Source of the DNA: Liolophura sinensis
Lineage: Eukaryota; Mollusca; Polyplacophora; Chitonida; Chitonidae
Direction: 5' to 3'
Length of the DNA: 64,000 bases
Assembly (NCBI RefSeq): GCF_032854445.1
Contig: NW_027018090.1
Coordinates: 22,005-86,004 of the forward strand
The translations under genes and the position numbers were made by a program. Position 1 is the stretch's first letter; every line of letters begins with the position of its first letter. The notes beneath the pieces were generated by a model, which saw nothing but the letters and a program-made list of their open reading frames with translations, was not told the DNA's origin and searched no databases. Shown here piece after piece: positions 9,336 through 23,062 of the stretch.

Positions 9336-10981
9336 GAAAAACTGTTCCAGTGCTACTAGTAAGAAGCTAATCCGACGTATTTTGTGACGAGAAATCGAAT
9401 GGTGCAAACCGCGTTGCTCTCCGACCAATACTTTTGGCTGTAGCGACAATTCAATGAATATTGATGTCATAATCACGTGCCCAGCAACGGCTCTTACTCC
9501 ATGGAAACCAAGGATATTTGCAATTTTTTAACAGCTGCCGATGCTTGGCCCAATTCCGCATCTTTTGGCACCTTATAAATGTGGGTCAGTGTTTAGTTGT
9601 ACTTTTTACAGCAGACTGTATCAAGTACCTTGTGTTTTTCACGTACAAATGGTGTGGTTTTTCTACACGTAGATAAAGACATTGAGATTGTCTTGGACTT
9701 AGAAGTAAGACAATTGCTGGGTGAGTTAAATGGGCTTGGCCCAAAGATTTCAGGTCTTCTGGGCTACCGAAGGGCACATAACTTATAGTCAAAAGTTGAA
9801 TGTAGTAATGACCAGTCGCGATTGTACAGAGTACAGTGTAGCCGATTTCAATTAACAAAAAGACCAGGTAAAAATGCAAAAGTGGAAAAACTGTACCAGT
9901 GCTGCTGGTAAGAGGCTAATCCGACGTATTTTGTGACGAGAAATCGAATGGTGCAAACCGCGTTCTTCTCCGACCAATCCTTTTGGCTGTAGTGACAATT
10001 GAATGATCATTTATGTCATAATCACGTGCCCAGCAACGGCTCTTACTCCATAGAAACCAGGGAAATTTGCAATTTTTCAACAGCTGCCGATGCCTGGCTC
10101 AATTCCTCATCTTTTACCTTACTGAAGTGGGTCAGTGTTCAGTTGTACTTTTTACAGCAGACTGTATCAAGTACCTTGTGTTTTTCATGTACAAATGGTG
10201 TGGTTTTTCTACACGTAGATAAAGACATTGAGATTGTCTTGGACTTAGAAGTAAGACAATTGCTGGATGAGTTAAATGGGCTTAGCCGAAAGATTTGACG
10301 TCTTCTGGGCTACCGAAGGGCACATAACTTATAGTCAAAAGTTGAATATAGTAATGACCAGTCGCGATTGTACAGAGTACAGTGTAGCCGATTTCAATTA
10401 ACAAAAAGACCAGGTAAAAATGCAAAAGTGGAAAAAACTGTTCCAGTGCTGCTGGTAAGAGGCTAATCCGACGTATTTTGTGACGAGAAATCGAATGGTG
10501 CAAACCGAGTTGCTCTCCGACCAATACTTTTGGCTGTAGTGACAATTGAATGATCATTTATGTCATAATCACGTGCCCAGCAACGGCTCTTACTCCATGG
10601 AAACCAGGGAAATTTGCAATTTTTCAACAGCTGCCGATGCCTGGCTCAATTCCGCATCTTTTAGCACCTTACTGAAGTGGGTCAGTGTTCAGTTGTACCT
10701 TTTACAGCAGACTGTATCAAGTACCTTGTGTTTTTTATGTACAAATGGTGTGGTTTTTCTACACGTAGATAAAGACATTGAGATTGTCTTGCACTTAGAA
10801 GTAAGGCAATTGCTGGGTGAGTTAAATGGGCTTAGCCCAAAGATTTCAGGTCTTCTGGGCTACCGAAGGGCACATAACTTTATAGTCAAAAGTTGAATAT
10901 AGTAATGTCCAGTCGCGATTGTACAGAGTACAGTGTAGCCAGTTTCAATTAACAAAAAGACCAGGCAAAAATGCAAAAGTG
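9336..10981 (+). repeat. Trimer unit copy 4 (m18-m20: types 1-2-2)
   Basis: Third contiguous trimer. m18 has TCAAGTACCTTGTG in place of the TAACTT form of m12 and m15. m19 lacks three bases (CATCTTTTACCTTAC where other copies have CATCTTTTGGCACC). m20 has CTTTTAGCACC. Confidence 0.88.
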
Positions 10982-13176
10982 GAAAAACTGTTCCAGTGCT
11001 ACTAGTAAGAAGCTAATCCGACGTATTTTGTGACGAGAAATCGAATGGTGCAATCCGCGTTGCTCTCCGATCAATACTTTTGGCTGTAGCGACAATTGAA
11101 AAATCATTTATGTCATAATCACGTGCCAGCAACGGCTCTTACTCCATGGAAACCAGGGAAATTTGCAATTTTTCAGTAGCTGCGATGCCTGGCTGAATTC
11201 CGCATCTTTTGGCACCTTATTCATGTGGGTCTGTGGTCAGTTGTACTTTTTACAGCAGACTGTATCAAGTACCTTGTGTTTTTCATGTACAAATGGTCTG
11301 ATTTTTCTACACGTAGATAAAGACATTGAGATTGTCTTGGACTTAGAAGTAAGACAATTGCTGGGTGAGTTAAATGGGCTTAGCCGAAAGATTTGACGTC
11401 TTCTGGGCTACCGAAGGGCACATAACTTATAGTCAAAAGTTGAATATAGTAATGACCAGTCGCGATTGTACAGAGTACAGTGTAGCCGATTTCAATTAAC
11501 AAAAAGACCAGGGAAAAATGCAAAATTGGAAAAACTGTTCCAGTGCTGCTGGTAAGAGGCTAATCCGACGTATTTTGTAACGAGAAATCGAATGGTGCAA
11601 TCCGCGTTGCTCTCCGACCAATACTTTTGGCTGTAGCGACAATTCAATGAATAATGATGTCATAATCACGTGCCCAGCAACGGCTCTTACTCCATGGAAA
11701 CCAGGGATAATTGCAATTTTTTTAACAGCTGCCGATGCCTGGCCAAATTCCGTATCTTTTGGCACCTTATAAATGTGGGTCAGTGTTTAGTTGTACTTTT
11801 TACAGCAGACTGTATCAAGTACCTTGTGTTTTTTATGTACAAATGGTCTGGTATTTCTACACCTAGATAAAGACATTGAGATTGTCTTGGACTTTGAAGT
11901 AAGACAATTGCTGGGTGAGTTAAATGAGCTTGGCCCAAAGATTTCAGGTCTTCTGAGCTACCGAAGGGCACATAACTTATAGTCAAAAGTTGAATATAGT
12001 AATGACCAGTCGCGATTGTACAGAGTACAGTGTAGCCAGTTTCAATTAACAAAAAGACCAGGCAAAAATGCAAAAGTGGAAAAACTGTTCCAGTGCTACT
12101 AGTAAGAGGCTAATCCGACGTATTTTGTGACGAGAAATCGAATGGTGCAAACCGCGTTGCTCTCCGACCAATACTTTTGGCTGTAGCGACAATTCAATGA
12201 ATATTGATGTCATAATCACGTGCCCAGCAACGGCTCTTACTCCATGGAAACCAGGGATATTTGCAATTTTTTAACAGCTGCCGATGCTTGGCCCAATTCC
12301 GCATCTTTTGGCACCTTATAAATGTGGGTCAGTGTTTAGTTGTACTTTTTCCAGCAGACTGTATCAAGTACCTTGTGTTTATCCTGTACAAATGGTGTGG
12401 TTTTTCTACACGTAGATAAAGACATTGAGATTGTCTTGCACTTAGAAGTAAGACAATTGCTGGGTGAGTTAAATGGGCTTAGCCCAAAGATTTGACGTCT
12501 TCTGGGCTACCGAAGGGCACATAACTTATAGTCAAAAGTTGAATATAGTAATGACCAGTCGCGATTGTACAGAGTACAGTGTAGCCGATTTCAATTAACA
12601 AAAAGACCAGGTAAAAATGCAAAATTGGAAAAATTGTTCCAGTGCTGCTGGTAAGAGACTAATCCGACGTATTTTGTGACGAGAAATCGAATGGTGCAAA
12701 CCGCGTTGCTCTCCGACCAATACTTTTGGCTGTAGCGACAATTCAATGAATATTGATGTCAAAATCACGTGCCCAGCAACGGCTCTTACTCCATGGAAAC
12801 CAGGGATATTTGCAATTTTTTAACAGCTGCCGATGCCTGGCCCAATTCCGTATCTTTTGGCACCTTATAAATGTGGGTCAGTGTTTAGTTGTACTTTTTA
12901 CAGCAGACTGTATCAAGTACCTTGTGTTTTTTATGTACAAATGGTCTGGTTTTTCTACACGTAGATAAAGACATTGAGATTGTCTTGGACTTAGAAGTAA
13001 GACAATTGCTGGGTGAGTTAAATGGGCTTGGCCCAAAGATTTTAGGTCTTCTGGGCTACCGAAGGGCACATAACTTATAGTCAAAAGTTGAATATAGTAA
13101 TGACCAGTCGCGATTGTACAGAGTACAGTGTAGCCGATTTCAATTAACAAAAAGACGCGGCAGAAATGCAAAAGTG
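10982..13176 (+). repeat. Mixed block m21-m24 (types 3-1v-1-1)
   Basis: m21 carries GATCAATAC and CAATTGAAAAATCATT, marks shared only with m77 and m86. m22 is type 1v with an altered landmark (CAATTCAATGAATAATGATG). m23 has TTTTTCCAGCAG and TTTATCCTGTAC. m24 begins a second copy of the 1-2-4 module. No gene is present. Confidence 0.85.
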
Positions 13177-15374
13177 GAAAAACTGTTCCAGTGCTGCTGG
13201 TAAGAGGCTAATCCGACGTATTTTGTGACGAGAAATCGAATGGTGCAAACCGCGTTGCTCTCCGACCAATCCTTTTGGTTGTAGTGACAATTGAATGATC
13301 ATTTATGTCATAATCACGTGCCCAGCAACGGCTCTTACTCCATGGAAACCAGGGAAATTTGCAATTTTTCAACAGCTGCCGATGCCTGGCTCAATTCCGC
13401 ATCTTTTGGCACCTTACTGAAGTGGGTCAGTGTTCAGTTGTACTTTTTACAGCAGACTGTATCAAGTACCTTGTGTTTTTCATGTACAAATGGTGTGGTT
13501 TTTCTACACGTAGATAAAGACATTGAGATTGTCTTGGACTTAGAAGTAAGACAATTGCTGGGTGAGTTAAATGGGGCTTAGCCCAAAGATTTGACGTCTT
13601 CTGGGCTACCGAAGGGCACATAACTTATAGTCAAAAGTTGAATATAGTAATGACCAGTCGCGATTGTACAGAGTACAGTGTAGCCGATTTCAATTAACAA
13701 AAAGACCAGGTAAAAATGCAAAATTGAAAAAATTGTTCCAGTGCTGCTGGTAAGAGACTAATCCGACGTATTTTGTGACGACAAATCGAATGGTGCAAAC
13801 CGCATTGCTGTCCGACCAATACTTTTGCCTGTAGTGACAATTGAATGATCATTTATATCATAATCACGTACCCAGCAACGGCTCTTACTCCATGGAAACA
13901 AGGGAAATTTGCAACTTTTCAACAGCTGTCGATACCTGGCTGAATTCCGCATCTTTTGGCACCTTATTCAATGTGGGTCTGTGGTCAGTTGTACTTTTTA
14001 CAGCAGACTGTATCAAGTACCTTGTGTTTTTCACGTACAAATGGTGTGGTTTTTCTACACGTAGATAAAGACATTGAGATTGTCTTGGACTTAGAAGTAA
14101 GACAATTGCTGGGTGAGTTAAATGGGCTTAGCCCAAAGATTTGACGTCTTCTGGGCTACCGAAGGGCACATAACTTATAGTCAAAAGTTGAATATAGTAA
14201 TGACCAGTCGCGATTGTACAGAGTACAGTGTAACCGATTTCAATTAACAAAAAGACCAGTCAGAAATGCAAAAGTGGAAAAATTGTTCCAGTGCTGCTGG
14301 TAAGAGGCTAATCCGACGTATTTTGTGACGAGAAATCGAATGGTGCAAACCGCGTTGCTCTCCGACCAATACTTTTGGCTGTAGTGACAATTGAATGATC
14401 ATTGATGTCATAATCACGTGCCCAGCAACGGCTCTTACTCCATGGAAACCAGGGAAATTTGCAATTTTTCAACAGCTGCCGATGCCTGGCTCAATTCCGA
14501 ATCTTTTGGCACCTTACTGAAGTGGGTCAGTGTTCAGTTGTACCTTTTACAGCAGACTGTATCAAGTACCTTGTGTTTTTCACGTACAAATGGTGTGGTT
14601 TTTCTACACGTAGATAAAGACATTGAGATTGTCTTGCACTTAGAAGTAAGACAATTGCTGGGTGAGTTAAATGGGCTTAGCCGGAAGATTTGACGTCTTC
14701 TGGGCTACCGAAGGGCACATAACTTATAGTCAAAAGTTGAATATAGTAATGACCAGTCGCGATTGTACAGAGTACAGTGTAACCGATTTCAATTAACAAA
14801 AAGACCAGTCAAAAATGCAAAAGTGGAAAAATTGTTCCAGTGCTGCTGGTAAGAGACTAATCCGACGTATTTTGTGACGAGAAATCGAATGGTGCAAACC
14901 GCGTTGCTCTCCGACCAATACTTTTGGCTGTAGTGACAATTGAATGATCATTGATGTCATAATCACGTGCCCAGCAACGGCTCTTACTCCATGGAAACCA
15001 GGGAAATTTGCAATTTTTCAACAGCTGCCGATGCCTGGCTCAATTCCGAATCTTTTGGCACCTTACTGAAGTGGGTCAGTGTTCAGTTGTACCTTTTACA
15101 GCAGACTGTATCAAGTACCTTGTGTTTTTCACGTACAAATGGTGTGGTTTTTCTACACGTAGATAAAGACATTGAGATTGTCTTGCACTTAGAAGTAAGA
15201 CAATTGCTGGGTGAGTTAAATGGGCTTAGCCGAAAGATTTGACGTCTTCTGGGCTACCGAAGGGCACATAACTTATAGTCAAAAGTTGAATATAGTAATG
15301 ACCAGTCGCGATTGTACAGAGTACAGTGTAGCCGATTTCAATTAACAAAAAGACCAGGCAAAAATGCAAAAGTG
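13177..15374 (+). repeat. Block m25-m28 (types 2-4-2-2)
   Basis: m25 and m26 continue the 1-2-4 module begun by m24. m25 has one extra G near 13575. m27 and m28 are near-duplicates (both CAATTGAATGATCATTGATG and GTTGTACCTTTTACAGC). At 30750-32397 the equivalent block has only one of these two, so the blocks differ by one whole monomer. Confidence 0.85.
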
Positions 15375-18300
15375 GAAAAACTGTTCCAGTGCTGCTGGTA
15401 AGAGGCTAATCCGACGTATTTTGTGACGAGAAATCGAATGGTGCAAACCGCGTTGCTCTCCGACCAATACTTTTGGCTGTAGCGACAATTGAATATTCAT
15501 TTATGTCATAATCACGTGCGTAGCAACGGCTCTTACTCCATGGAAACCAGGGAAATTTGCAATTTTTCAACAGCTGCCGATGCCTGGCTCAATTCCGAAA
15601 CTTTTGGCAATTTACTGAAGTGGGTCAGTGTTCAGTTGTACTTTTTACAGCAGACTGTATCAAGTACCTTGTGTTTTTCATGTACAAATGGTGTGGTTTT
15701 TCTACACGTAGATAAAGACATTGAGATTGTCTTGGACTTAGAAGTAAAACAATTGCTGGGTGAGTTAAATGGGCTTAGCCGAAAGATTTGACGTCTTCTG
15801 GGCTACCGAAGGGCACATAACTTATAGTCAAAAGTTGAATGTAGTAATGACCAGTCGCGATTGTACAGAGTACAGTGTAGCCGATTTCAATTAACAAAAA
15901 GACCAGGTAAAAATGCAAAATTGGAAAAATTGTTCCAGTGCTGCTGGTAAGAGGCTAATCCGACGTATTTTGTGACGAGAAATCGAATGGTGCAATCCGC
16001 GTTGCTCTCCGACCAATACTTTTGGCTGTAGTGACAATTGAATGATCATTTATGTCATAATCACGTGCCCAGCAACGGCTCTTACTCCATTTAAACCAGG
16101 GAAATTTGCAATTTTTCAACAGCTGCCGATACCTGGCTCAATTCCGCATCTTTTGGCACCTTATTCATGTGGGTCTGTGGTCAGTTGTACTTTTTACAGC
16201 AGACTGTATCAAGTACCTTGTGTTTTTCACGTACAAATGGTGTGGTTTTTCTACACGTAGATAAAGACATTGAGATTGTCTTGGACTTAGAAGTAAGACA
16301 ATTGCTGGGTGAGTTAAATGGGCTTAGCCCAAAGATTTGACGTCTTCTAAGCTACCGAAGGGCACATAACTTATAGTCAAAAGTTGAATATAGTAATGAC
16401 CAGTCGCGATTGTACAGAGTACAGTGTAGCCGATTTTAATTAACAAAAAGACCAGGCAAAAATGCAAAAGTGGAAAAACTGTTCCAGTGCTGCTGGTAAG
16501 AGGCTAATCCGACGTATTTTGTGACGAGAAATCAAATGGTGCAAACCGCGTTGCTCTCCGACTAATACTTTTGGCTGTAGTGACAATTGAATGATCATTT
16601 ATGTCATAATCACGTGCGTAGCGACGGCTCTTACTCCATGGAAACCAGGGAAATTTGCAATTTTTCAACAGCTGCCGATGCCTGGCTCAATTCCTCATCT
16701 TTTGGCACCTTACTGAAGTGGGTCAGTGTTCAGTTGTACTTTTTACAGCAGACTGTATCAAGTACCTTGTGTTTATCCTGTACAAATGGTGTGGTTTTTC
16801 TACACGTAGATAAAGACATTGAGATTGTCTTGCACTTAGAAGTAAGACAATTGCTGGGTGAGTTAAATGGGCTTAGCCCAAAGATTTCAGGTCTTCTGGG
16901 CTACCGAAGGGCACATAACTTATAGTCAAAAGTTGAATATAGTAATGACCAGTCGCGATTGTACAGAGTACAGTGTAGCCGATTTCAATTAACAAAAAGA
17001 CCAGGTAAAAATGCAAAATTGGAAAAATTGTTCCAGTGCTGCTGGTAAGAGACTAATCCGACGTATTTTGTGACGAGAAATCGAATGGTGCAAACCGCGT
17101 TGCTCTCCGACCAATACTTTTGCCTGTAGTGACAATTCAATAATCATTTATGTCATAATCACGTGCCCAGCAACGGCTCTTACTCCATGGAAACCAGGGA
17201 TATTTGCAATTTTTTAACAGCTGCCGATGCCTGGCCCAATTCCGTATCTTTTGGCACCTTATAAATGTGGGTCAGTGTTTAGTTGTCCTTTTTACAGCAG
17301 ACTGTATCAAGTACCTTGTGTTTTTCACGTACAAATGGTGTGGTTTTTCTACACGTAGATAAAGACATTGAGATTGTCTTGGACTTAGAATTAAGACAAT
17401 TGCTGGGTGAGTTAAATGGGCTTAGCCCAAAGATTTGACGTCTTCTGGGCTACCGAAGGGCACATAACTTATAGTCAAAAGTTGAATATAGTAATGACCA
17501 GTCGCGATTGTACAGAGTACAGTGTAGCCGATTTCAATTAACAAAAAGACCAGGTAAAAATGCAAAAGTGGAAAAACTGTCCCAGTGCTGCTGGTAAGAG
17601 GCTAATCCGACGTATTTTGTGACGAGAAATCGAATGGTGCAATCCGCGTTGCTCTCCGACCAATACTTTTGGCTGTAGCGACAATTCAATGAATATTGAT
17701 GTCAAAATCACGTGCCCAGCAACGGCTCTTACTCCATGGAAACCAGGGATATTTGCAATTTTTTAACAGCTGCCGATGCCTGGCCCAATTCCGTATCTTT
17801 TGGCACCTTATAAATGTGGGTCAGTGTTTAGTTGTACTTTTTACAGCAGACTGTATCAAGTACCTTGTGTTTTTCATGTACAAATGGTCTGGTTTTTCTA
17901 CACGTAGATAAAGACATTGAGATTGTCTTGGACTTAGAAGTAAGACAATTGCTGGGTGAGTTAAATGGGCTTAGCCCAAAGATTTGACGTCTTCTGGGCT
18001 ACCGAAGGGCACATAACTTATAGTCAAAAGTTGAATATAGTAATGACCAGTCGCGATTGTACAGAGTACAGTGTAGCCGATTTCAATTAACAAAAAGACC
18101 AGGTAAAAATGCAAAATTGAAAAAATTATTCCAGTGCTGCTGGTAAGAGACTAATCCGACGTATTTTGTGACGACAAATCGAATGGTGCAAACCGCGTTG
18201 CTGTCCGACCAATACTTTTGCCTGTAGTGACAATTGAATGATCATTTATGTCATAATCACGTACCCAGCAACGGCTCTTACTCCATGGAAACGAGGGAAA

Positions 18301-19218
18301 TTTGCAACTTTTCAACAGCTGCCGATACCTGGCTGAATTCCGCATCTTTTGGCACCTTATTCAATGTGGGTCTGTGGTCAGTTGTACTTTTTACAGCAGA
18401 CTGTATCAAGTACCTTGTGTTTTTCACGTACAAATGGTGTGGTTTTTCTACACGTAGATAAAGACATTGAGATTGTCTTGGACTTAGAAGTAAGACAATT
18501 GCTGGGTGAGTTAAATGGGCTTAGCCGGAAGATTTGACGTCTTCTGGGCTACCGATGGGCACATAACTTATAGTCAAAAGTTGAATATAGTAATGACCAG
18601 TCGCGATTGTACAGAGTACAGTGTAACCGATTTCAATTAACAAAAAGACCAGTCAAAAATGCAAAAGTGGAAAAATTGTTCCAGTGCTGCTGGTAAGAGG
18701 CTAATCCGACGTATTTTGTGACGAGAAATCGAATGGTGCAAACCGCGTTGCTCTCCGACCAATACTTTTGGCTGTAGTGACAATTGAATGATCATTTATG
18801 TCATAATCACGTGCCCAGCAACGGCTCTTACTCCATGGAAACCAGGGAAATTTGCAATTTTTTAACAGCTGCCGATGCCTGGCTCAATTCCTCATCTTTT
18901 GGCACCTTACTGAAGTGGGTCAGTGTTCAGTTGTACTTTTTACAGCAGACTGTATCAAGTACCTTGTGTTTTTCACGTACAAATGGTGTGGTTTTTCTAC
19001 ACGTAGATAAAGACATTGAGATTGTCTTGCACTTAGAAGTAAGACAATTGCTGGGTGAGTTAAATGGGCTTAGCCCAAAGATTTGACGTCTTCTGGGCTA
19101 CCGAAGGGCACATAACTTATAGTCAAAAGTTGAATATAGTAATGACCAGTCGCGATTGTACAGAGTACAGTGTAGCCGATTTCAATTAACAAAAAGACCA
19201 GGCAAAAATGCAAAAGTG
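15375..19218 (+). repeat. 7-monomer higher-order unit, copy 1 (m29-m35)
   Basis: Order of types: 2v-3-2-1-1-4-2, about 3844 bp. Marks found only in this unit's copies include CTTCTAAGCTACC (m30), GTTGTCCTTTTTACAGC (m32), CTGTCCCAGTGCTG (start of m33) and GAAAAAATTATTCC (start of m34). CGACTAATAC (m31) and CTACCGATGGGC (m34) also recur elsewhere. Each mark recurs 3844 bp downstream and again about 17.02 kb downstream. Confidence 0.93.
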
Positions 19219-22200
19219 GAAAAACTGTTCCAGTGCTGCTGGTAAGAGGCTAATCCGACGTATTTTGTGACGAGAAATCGAATGGTGCAAACCGCGTTGC
19301 TCTCCGACCAATACTTTTGGCTGTAGCGACAATTGAATATTCATTTATGTCATAATCACGTGCGTAGCAACGGCTCTTACTCCATGGAAACCAGGGAAAT
19401 TTGCAATTTTTCAACAGCTGCCGATGCCTGGCTCAATTCCGAAACTTTTGGCAATTTACTGAAGTGGGTCAGTGTTCAGTTGTACTTTTTACAGCAGACT
19501 GTATCAAGTACCTTGTGTTTTTCATGTACAAATGGTGTGGTTTTTCTACACGTAGATAAAGACATTGAGATTGTCTTGGACTTAGAAGTAAAACAATTGC
19601 TGGGTGAGTTAAATGGGCTTAGCCGAAAGATTTGACGTCTTCTGGGCTACCGAAGGGCACATAACTTATAGTCAAAAGTTGAATGTAGTAATGACCAGTC
19701 GCGATTGTACAGAGTACAGTGTAGCCGATTTCAATTAACAAAAAGACCAGGTAAAAATGCAAAATTGGAAAAATTGTTCCAGTGCTGCTGGTAAGAGGCT
19801 AATCCGACGTATTTTGTGACGAGAAATCGAATGGTGCAATCCGCGTTGCTCTCCGACCAATACTTTTGGCTGTAGTGACAATTGAATGATCATTTATGTC
19901 ATAATCACGTGCCCAGCAACGGCTCTTACTCCATTTAAACCAGGGAAATTTGCAATTTTTCAACAGCTGCCGATACCTGGCTCAATTCCGCATCTTTTGG
20001 CACCTTATTCATGTGGGTCTGTGGTCAGTTGTACTTTTTACAGCAGACTGTATCAAGTACCTTGTGTTTTTCACGTACAAATGGTGTGGTTTTTCTACAC
20101 GTAGATAAAGACATTGAGATTGTCTTGGACTTAGAAGTAAGACAATTGCTGGGTGAGTTAAATGGGCTTAGCCCAAAGATTTGACGTCTTCTAAGCTACC
20201 GAAGGGCACATAACTTATAGTCAAAAGTTGAATATAGTAATGACCAGTCGCGATTGTACAGAGTACAGTGTAGCCGATTTTAATTAACAAAAAGACCAGG
20301 CAAAAATGCAAAAGTGGAAAAACTGTTCCAGTGCTGCTGGTAAGAGGCTAATCCGACGTATTTTGTGACGAGAAATCAAATGGTGCAAACCGCGTTGCTC
20401 TCCGACTAATACTTTTGGCTGTAGTGACAATTGAATGATCATTTATGTCATAATCACGTGCGTAGCGACGGCTCTTACTCCATGGAAACCAGGGAAATTT
20501 GCAATTTTTCAACAGCTGCCGATGCCTGGCTCAATTCCTCATCTTTTGGCACCTTACTGAAGTGGGTCAGTGTTCAGTTGTACTTTTTACAGCAGACTGT
20601 ATCAAGTACCTTGTGTTTATCCTGTACAAATGGTGTGGTTTTTCTACACGTAGATAAAGACATTGAGATTGTCTTGCACTTAGAAGTAAGACAATTGCTG
20701 GGTGAGTTAAATGGGCTTAGCCCAAAGATTTCAGGTCTTCTGGGCTACCGAAGGGCACATAACTTATAGTCAAAAGTTGAATATAGTAATGACCAGTCGC
20801 GATTGTACAGAGTACAGTGTAGCCGATTTCAATTAACAAAAAGACCAGGTAAAAATGCAAAATTGGAAAAATTGTTCCAGTGCTGCTGGTAAGAGACTAA
20901 TCCGACGTATTTTGTGACGAGAAATCGAATGGTGCAAACCGCGTTGCTCTCCGACCAATACTTTTGCCTGTAGTGACAATTCAATAATCATTTATGTCAT
21001 AATCACGTGCCCAGCAACGGCTCTTACTCCATGGAAACCAGGGATATTTGCAATTTTTTAACAGCTGCCGATGCCTGGCCCAATTCCGTATCTTTTGGCA
21101 CCTTATAAATGTGGGTCAGTGTTTAGTTGTCCTTTTTACAGCAGACTGTATCAAGTACCTTGTGTTTTTCACGTACAAATGGTGTGGTTTTTCTACACGT
21201 AGATAAAGACATTGAGATTGTCTTGGACTTAGAATTAAGACAATTGCTGGGTGAGTTAAATGGGCTTAGCCCAAAGATTTGACGTCTTCTGGGCTACCGA
21301 AGGGCACATAACTTATAGTCAAAAGTTGAATATAGTAATGACCAGTCGCGATTGTACAGAGTACAGTGTAGCCGATTTCAATTAACAAAAAGACCAGGTA
21401 AAAATGCAAAAGTGGAAAAACTGTCCCAGTGCTGCTGGTAAGAGGCTAATCCGACGTATTTTGTGACGAGAAATCGAATGGTGCAATCCGCGTTGCTCTC
21501 CGACCAATACTTTTGGCTGTAGCGACAATTCAATGAATATTGATGTCAAAATCACGTGCCCAGCAACGGCTCTTACTCCATGGAAACCAGGGATATTTGC
21601 AATTTTTTAACAGCTGCCGATGCCTGGCCCAATTCCGTATCTTTTGGCACCTTATAAATGTGGGTCAGTGTTTAGTTGTACTTTTTACAGCAGACTGTAT
21701 CAAGTACCTTGTGTTTTTCATGTACAAATGGTCTGGTTTTTCTACACGTAGATAAAGACATTGAGATTGTCTTGGACTTAGAAGTAAGACAATTGCTGGG
21801 TGAGTTAAATGGGCTTAGCCCAAAGATTTGACGTCTTCTGGGCTACCGAAGGGCACATAACTTATAGTCAAAAGTTGAATATAGTAATGACCAGTCGCGA
21901 TTGTACAGAGTACAGTGTAGCCGATTTCAATTAACAAAAAGACCAGGTAAAAATGCAAAATTGAAAAAATTATTCCAGTGCTGCTGGTAAGAGACTAATC
22001 CGACGTATTTTGTGACGACAAATCGAATGGTGCAAACCGCGTTGCTGTCCGACCAATACTTTTGCCTGTAGTGACAATTGAATGATCATTTATGTCATAA
22101 TCACGTACCCAGCAACGGCTCTTACTCCATGGAAACGAGGGAAATTTGCAACTTTTCAACAGCTGCCGATACCTGGCTGAATTCCGCATCTTTTGGCACC

Positions 22201-23062
22201 TTATTCAATGTGGGTCTGTGGTCAGTTGTACTTTTTACAGCAGACTGTATCAAGTACCTTGTGTTTTTCACGTACAAATGGTGTGGTTTTTCTACACGTA
22301 GATAAAGACATTGAGATTGTCTTGGACTTAGAAGTAAGACAATTGCTGGGTGAGTTAAATGGGCTTAGCCGGAAGATTTGACGTCTTCTGGGCTACCGAT
22401 GGGCACATAACTTATAGTCAAAAGTTGAATATAGTAATGACCAGTCGCGATTGTACAGAGTACAGTGTAACCGATTTCAATTAACAAAAAGACCAGTCAA
22501 AAATGCAAAAGTGGAAAAATTGTTCCAGTGCTGCTGGTAAGAGGCTAATCCGACGTATTTTGTGACGAGAAATCGAATGGTGCAAACCGCGTTGCTCTCC
22601 GACCAATACTTTTGGCTGTAGTGACAATTGAATGATCATTTATGTCATAATCACGTGCCCAGCAACGGCTCTTACTCCATGGAAACCAGGGAAATTTGCA
22701 ATTTTTTAACAGCTGCCGATGCCTGGCTCAATTCCTCATCTTTTGGCACCTTACTGAAGTGGGTCAGTGTTCAGTTGTACTTTTTACAGCAGACTGTATC
22801 AAGTACCTTGTGTTTTTCACGTACAAATGGTGTGGTTTTTCTACACGTAGATAAAGACATTGAGATTGTCTTGCACTTAGAAGTAAGACAATTGCTGGGT
22901 GAGTTAAATGGGCTTAGCCCAAAGATTTGACGTCTTCTGGGCTACCGAAGGGCACATAACTTATAGTCAAAAGTTGAATATAGTAATGACCAGTCGCGAT
23001 TGTACAGAGTACAGTGTAGCCGATTTCAATTAACAAAAAGACCAGGCAAAAATGCAAAAGTG
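19219..23062 (+). repeat. 7-monomer higher-order unit, copy 2 (m36-m42)
   Basis: Directly adjacent tandem copy of 15375-19218. All marks of copy 1 are present at +3844 bp, and I saw no difference at the sites compared. It also starts the 12-monomer run (m36-m47) that recurs about 13.18 kb downstream. Confidence 0.93.
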
